Source: Candidatus Peregrinibacteria bacterium CG10_big_fil_rev_8_21_14_0_10_49_16 (GTDB lineage: Bacteria > Patescibacteriota > Gracilibacteria > Peribacterales > Peribacteraceae). From it: 13,166 bases of DNA. Position numbers and translations under genes: made by a program. This document shows positions 11,885 to 13,166 of the stretch, piece after piece. The stretch is from assembly GCA_002772605.1 (NCBI GenBank), contig PFDS01000018.1, forward strand, positions 1 to 13,166, read 5' to 3'. The stretch's first letter is position 1. Each line of letters opens with the position of its first letter. A model generated the notes under the pieces. It saw nothing but the letters and a program-made list of their open reading frames with translations, searched no databases and was not told the origin of the DNA.

Positions 11885-12898
11885 ATGAATATTGCCATTA
11901 ACGGATTCGGTCGCATTGGCCGCCAGATACTCCGCATCATACAGGAAAATCACGCTGATGATGACTTGAATGTCGTGCTTATTAACGATCTCACAGATGC
12001 GGAAACACTTGCCCACCTCTTTGAGTTCGATTCTACGTACGGACACTTCGATTGTGGCGGAGCTTGCTTCCGTGATGGCATGCTCACGACAAAGTTCGGG
12101 AAAATTCGTTGTACCGCCCACGAAGATCCCGCAACACTCCCCTACAAAGAACTGAAGGTCGATATTGCACTGGAATGCACGGGGCACTTCCGCAAACGTG
12201 AAGACGCAGCTTTGCACCTGCAAGCCGGCGCAAAGAAAGTGATTATCTCCGCTCCCTGTAAGAGCAAAGCAGACGGAACATTCTGTCTTGGAGTCAATGA
12301 AGATCTGTACGACCCAAGCTCCATGCATGTTCTCTCCAACGCATCCTGCACCACCAATTCGCTTGCTCCCATTGTAAAAGTTCTCCATGACGCGTTCGGT
12401 ATCGAACGTGGTCTCATGACCACTATCCACAGTTACACAAACGACCAACGCATTCTCGATTTTCCGCACAAAGACTGGCGCCGCGCACGCAGCGCAGCGG
12501 AAAACATCATCCCGACTACCACAGGAGCTGCGGAGGCTGTGGGACTCGTCATCCCGGAACTCAATGGGAAACTCAACGGCATTGCCGTGCGTATCCCCTC
12601 CCCAACTGTGAGCGTGACTGACTTTGTCGCTATTCTCAACACATCTACGGATATCGAAAAAGTACATGCTGCTTTTAGGAAAGCAGAGGCAGGACGCATG
12701 AAAGGCATCCTCGGCGTGGAAGACCGCCCGCTCGTCTCTATGGACTACCGTGGCGACCCGCGTTCCTCCATCGTCGATGCGCTAAGTACCCAAATCCTTG
12801 ATGGGAACTTCGTGAAAATCCTCGCCTGGTACGACAACGAATGGGGCTACAGTAACCGCATGGTCGATCTGACGAAGTATGTGGGAGAACGATTATAG
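11885..12898 (+). CDS. gap: glyceraldehyde-3-phosphate dehydrogenase, type I
   Basis: A complete enzyme of 337 residues that oxidises glyceraldehyde-3-phosphate to 1,3-bisphosphoglycerate, the substrate of pgk. The Rossmann start INGFGRIGRQ (5-14) and an aspartate at 35 in INDL point to NAD rather than NADP. The catalytic Cys155 is in SNASCTTN and His182 in TTIHSYTNDQ. The phosphate-binding loop reads TTTGAAEAVG, where most have TGAAKAVG, and is followed by PELNGKLNGIAVRIPSPTVSVTDF and the C-terminal WYDNEWGYSNRMVDL. The Lys-to-Glu change beside the phosphate site is the one notable difference. There is no Shine-Dalgarno sequence; an extended -10 six bases upstream of the ATG suggests a leaderless message. 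It converges on the deformylase-like gene across a short G-rich gap. Cytosolic. Confidence 0.96.
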   Translation: MNIAINGFGRIGRQILRIIQENHADDDLNVVLINDLTDAETLAHLFEFDSTYGHFDCGGACFRDGMLTTKFGKIRCTAHEDPATLPYKELKVDIALECTGHFRKREDAALHLQAGAKKVIISAPCKSKADGTFCLGVNEDLYDPSSMHVLSNASCTTNSLAPIVKVLHDAFGIERGLMTTIHSYTNDQRILDFPHKDWRRARSAAENIIPTTTGAAEAVGLVIPELNGKLNGIAVRIPSPTVSVTDFVAILNTSTDIEKVHAAFRKAEAGRMKGILGVEDRPLVSMDYRGDPRSSIVDALSTQILDGNFVKILAWYDNEWGYSNRMVDLTKYVGERL

Positions 12899-12928
12899 GT
12901 TTGGGGTGATGATAGAACGACTGCTGGA

Positions 12929-12949
12929 GGGAGGGGTCAGGGGAGGGGG
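12929..12949 (+). other. G-quadruplex motif between converging genes
   Basis: Four G-runs, GGG, GGGG, GGGG and GGGGG, are separated by A, TCA and A. This satisfies the canonical four-run rule with very short loops. It lies 31 bases after the gap stop on the sense strand, so the gap mRNA would carry it. No hairpin terminator is visible in this 62-base gap. Confidence 0.6.
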
Positions 12950-12960
12950 ATAAGATCTAC

Positions 12961-13166
12961 CTAATCACTGATCAATATCCCATTCAGATGATCGACCTCT
13001 TGTTGCAGCACTGCTGCCTTCCCCCATCGAAAAATCTCTTCGTGCTCTCCCCCTTCAAGATCGCTGTACCGTACATGCATCCACAAATACCGCGGCATAA
13101 AAAATGTCCCAGGAACACTGAAACATCGTGCAATAAACGGTACAAGCCATTTCTGTTGAATAGGTT
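12961..13166 (-). CDS. peptide deformylase-like protein, C-terminal part, missing one metal histidine
   Basis: The frame runs off the right edge and ends with TAG at 12961-12963; 67 complete sense codons are visible. Peptide deformylase removes the N-formyl group from new proteins using a metal held by Cys (EGCLS motif) and two His (HExxH). Here the Cys motif reads ARCFSVPG (Cys codon 13123-13125), and near the C-terminus the sequence is AVLQQEVDHLNGILISD. The expected QHEVDHLNG therefore has Gln (CAA, 13000-13002) in place of the first metal His, while the catalytic Glu and second His remain. Acidic EGGEHEE precedes it in place of the usual G-x-x-x element. It could be a degenerate paralogue, an inactive homologue or a sequencing error. 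The first motif (GxGxAAxQ) is outside the window. Confidence 0.8.
   Translation of the reverse strand, partial: PIQQKWLVPFIARCFSVPGTFFMPRYLWMHVRYSDLEGGEHEEIFRWGKAAVLQQEVDHLNGILISD

Noticed and set aside
11789..12667. Minus-strand open frame of 292 codons opposite gap
   Set aside because: It is antisense to a clear GAPDH whose motifs are all intact. Its residues have no family pattern and the frame reflects codon bias of gap.
1..13166. CRISPR array, insertion sequence, prophage or ribosomal RNA
   Set aside because: No regularly spaced direct repeats, transposase, terminal inverted repeats, phage gene cluster or rRNA signature were seen; Xer and the baseplate-J-like gene alone do not make a prophage.

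Overview
The window looks like chromosomal DNA of an ultra-small bacterium of the Candidate Phyla Radiation (Patescibacteria). I would guess a Peribacteria/Peregrinibacteria-like lineage, but that placement is inference. The reasons are compact single-copy housekeeping genes with short gaps, a membrane-anchored baseplate-J-like protein of the kind seen across CPR genomes, an archaeal-flavoured endonuclease IV, mid-GC composition and few Shine-Dalgarno sequences. The stop codons include a normal TGA (end of the gene at 6652-8085), so this is not the UGA-as-glycine code of Gracilibacteria.

Layout. 1-252 (+) is the end of a pterin-4a-carbinolamine dehydratase. 253-769 holds a palindromic repeat and a probable small leaderless gene (420-632, -). 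770-4233 (-) is a block read right to left: pgk, then a baseplate-J-like anchored protein, then a tyrosine recombinase of the Xer type. A perfect 11-6-11 dif-like palindrome lies on the recombinase start. 4236-5825 (+) has a WecA/MraY-like sugar-phosphate transferase and ribosomal protein bL9. bL9 converges on a CDP-alcohol phosphatidyltransferase (5822-6472, -), with overlapping stop codons inside a shared terminator hairpin. 6652-8085 (+) is a secreted protein with a MopE-like motif, four tandem repeats and a beta-rich tail. 8192-8268 (-) is a tRNA-Ile with the unusual anticodon UAU, and 8329-9708 (-) is the CCA-adding enzyme. 9735-10562 (+) is endonuclease IV, 10733-11785 (+) a secreted trypsin-like protease with GC-rich codon use unlike its neighbours, and 11885-12898 (+) gap. 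12961-13166 (-) is the C-terminal part of a peptide deformylase-like gene that lacks one metal-binding histidine.

How it fits together. pgk and gap supply two consecutive steps of lower glycolysis. The WecA-like and CDP-alcohol enzymes serve envelope lipids. The CCA enzyme, tRNA and bL9 serve translation. Xer plus the dif-like site would form a self-contained chromosome dimer resolution unit with a single recombinase.

The most noteworthy signals are (1) the dif-like site on the xer start; (2) a palindromic repeat family with three copies, two of them translated in frame inside housekeeping enzymes; (3) a recurring -10-like hexamer 6-7 nt before start codons, suggesting leaderless transcription; (4) tRNA-Ile(UAU); (5) the H-to-Q change in the deformylase; and (6) the foreign-looking protease.
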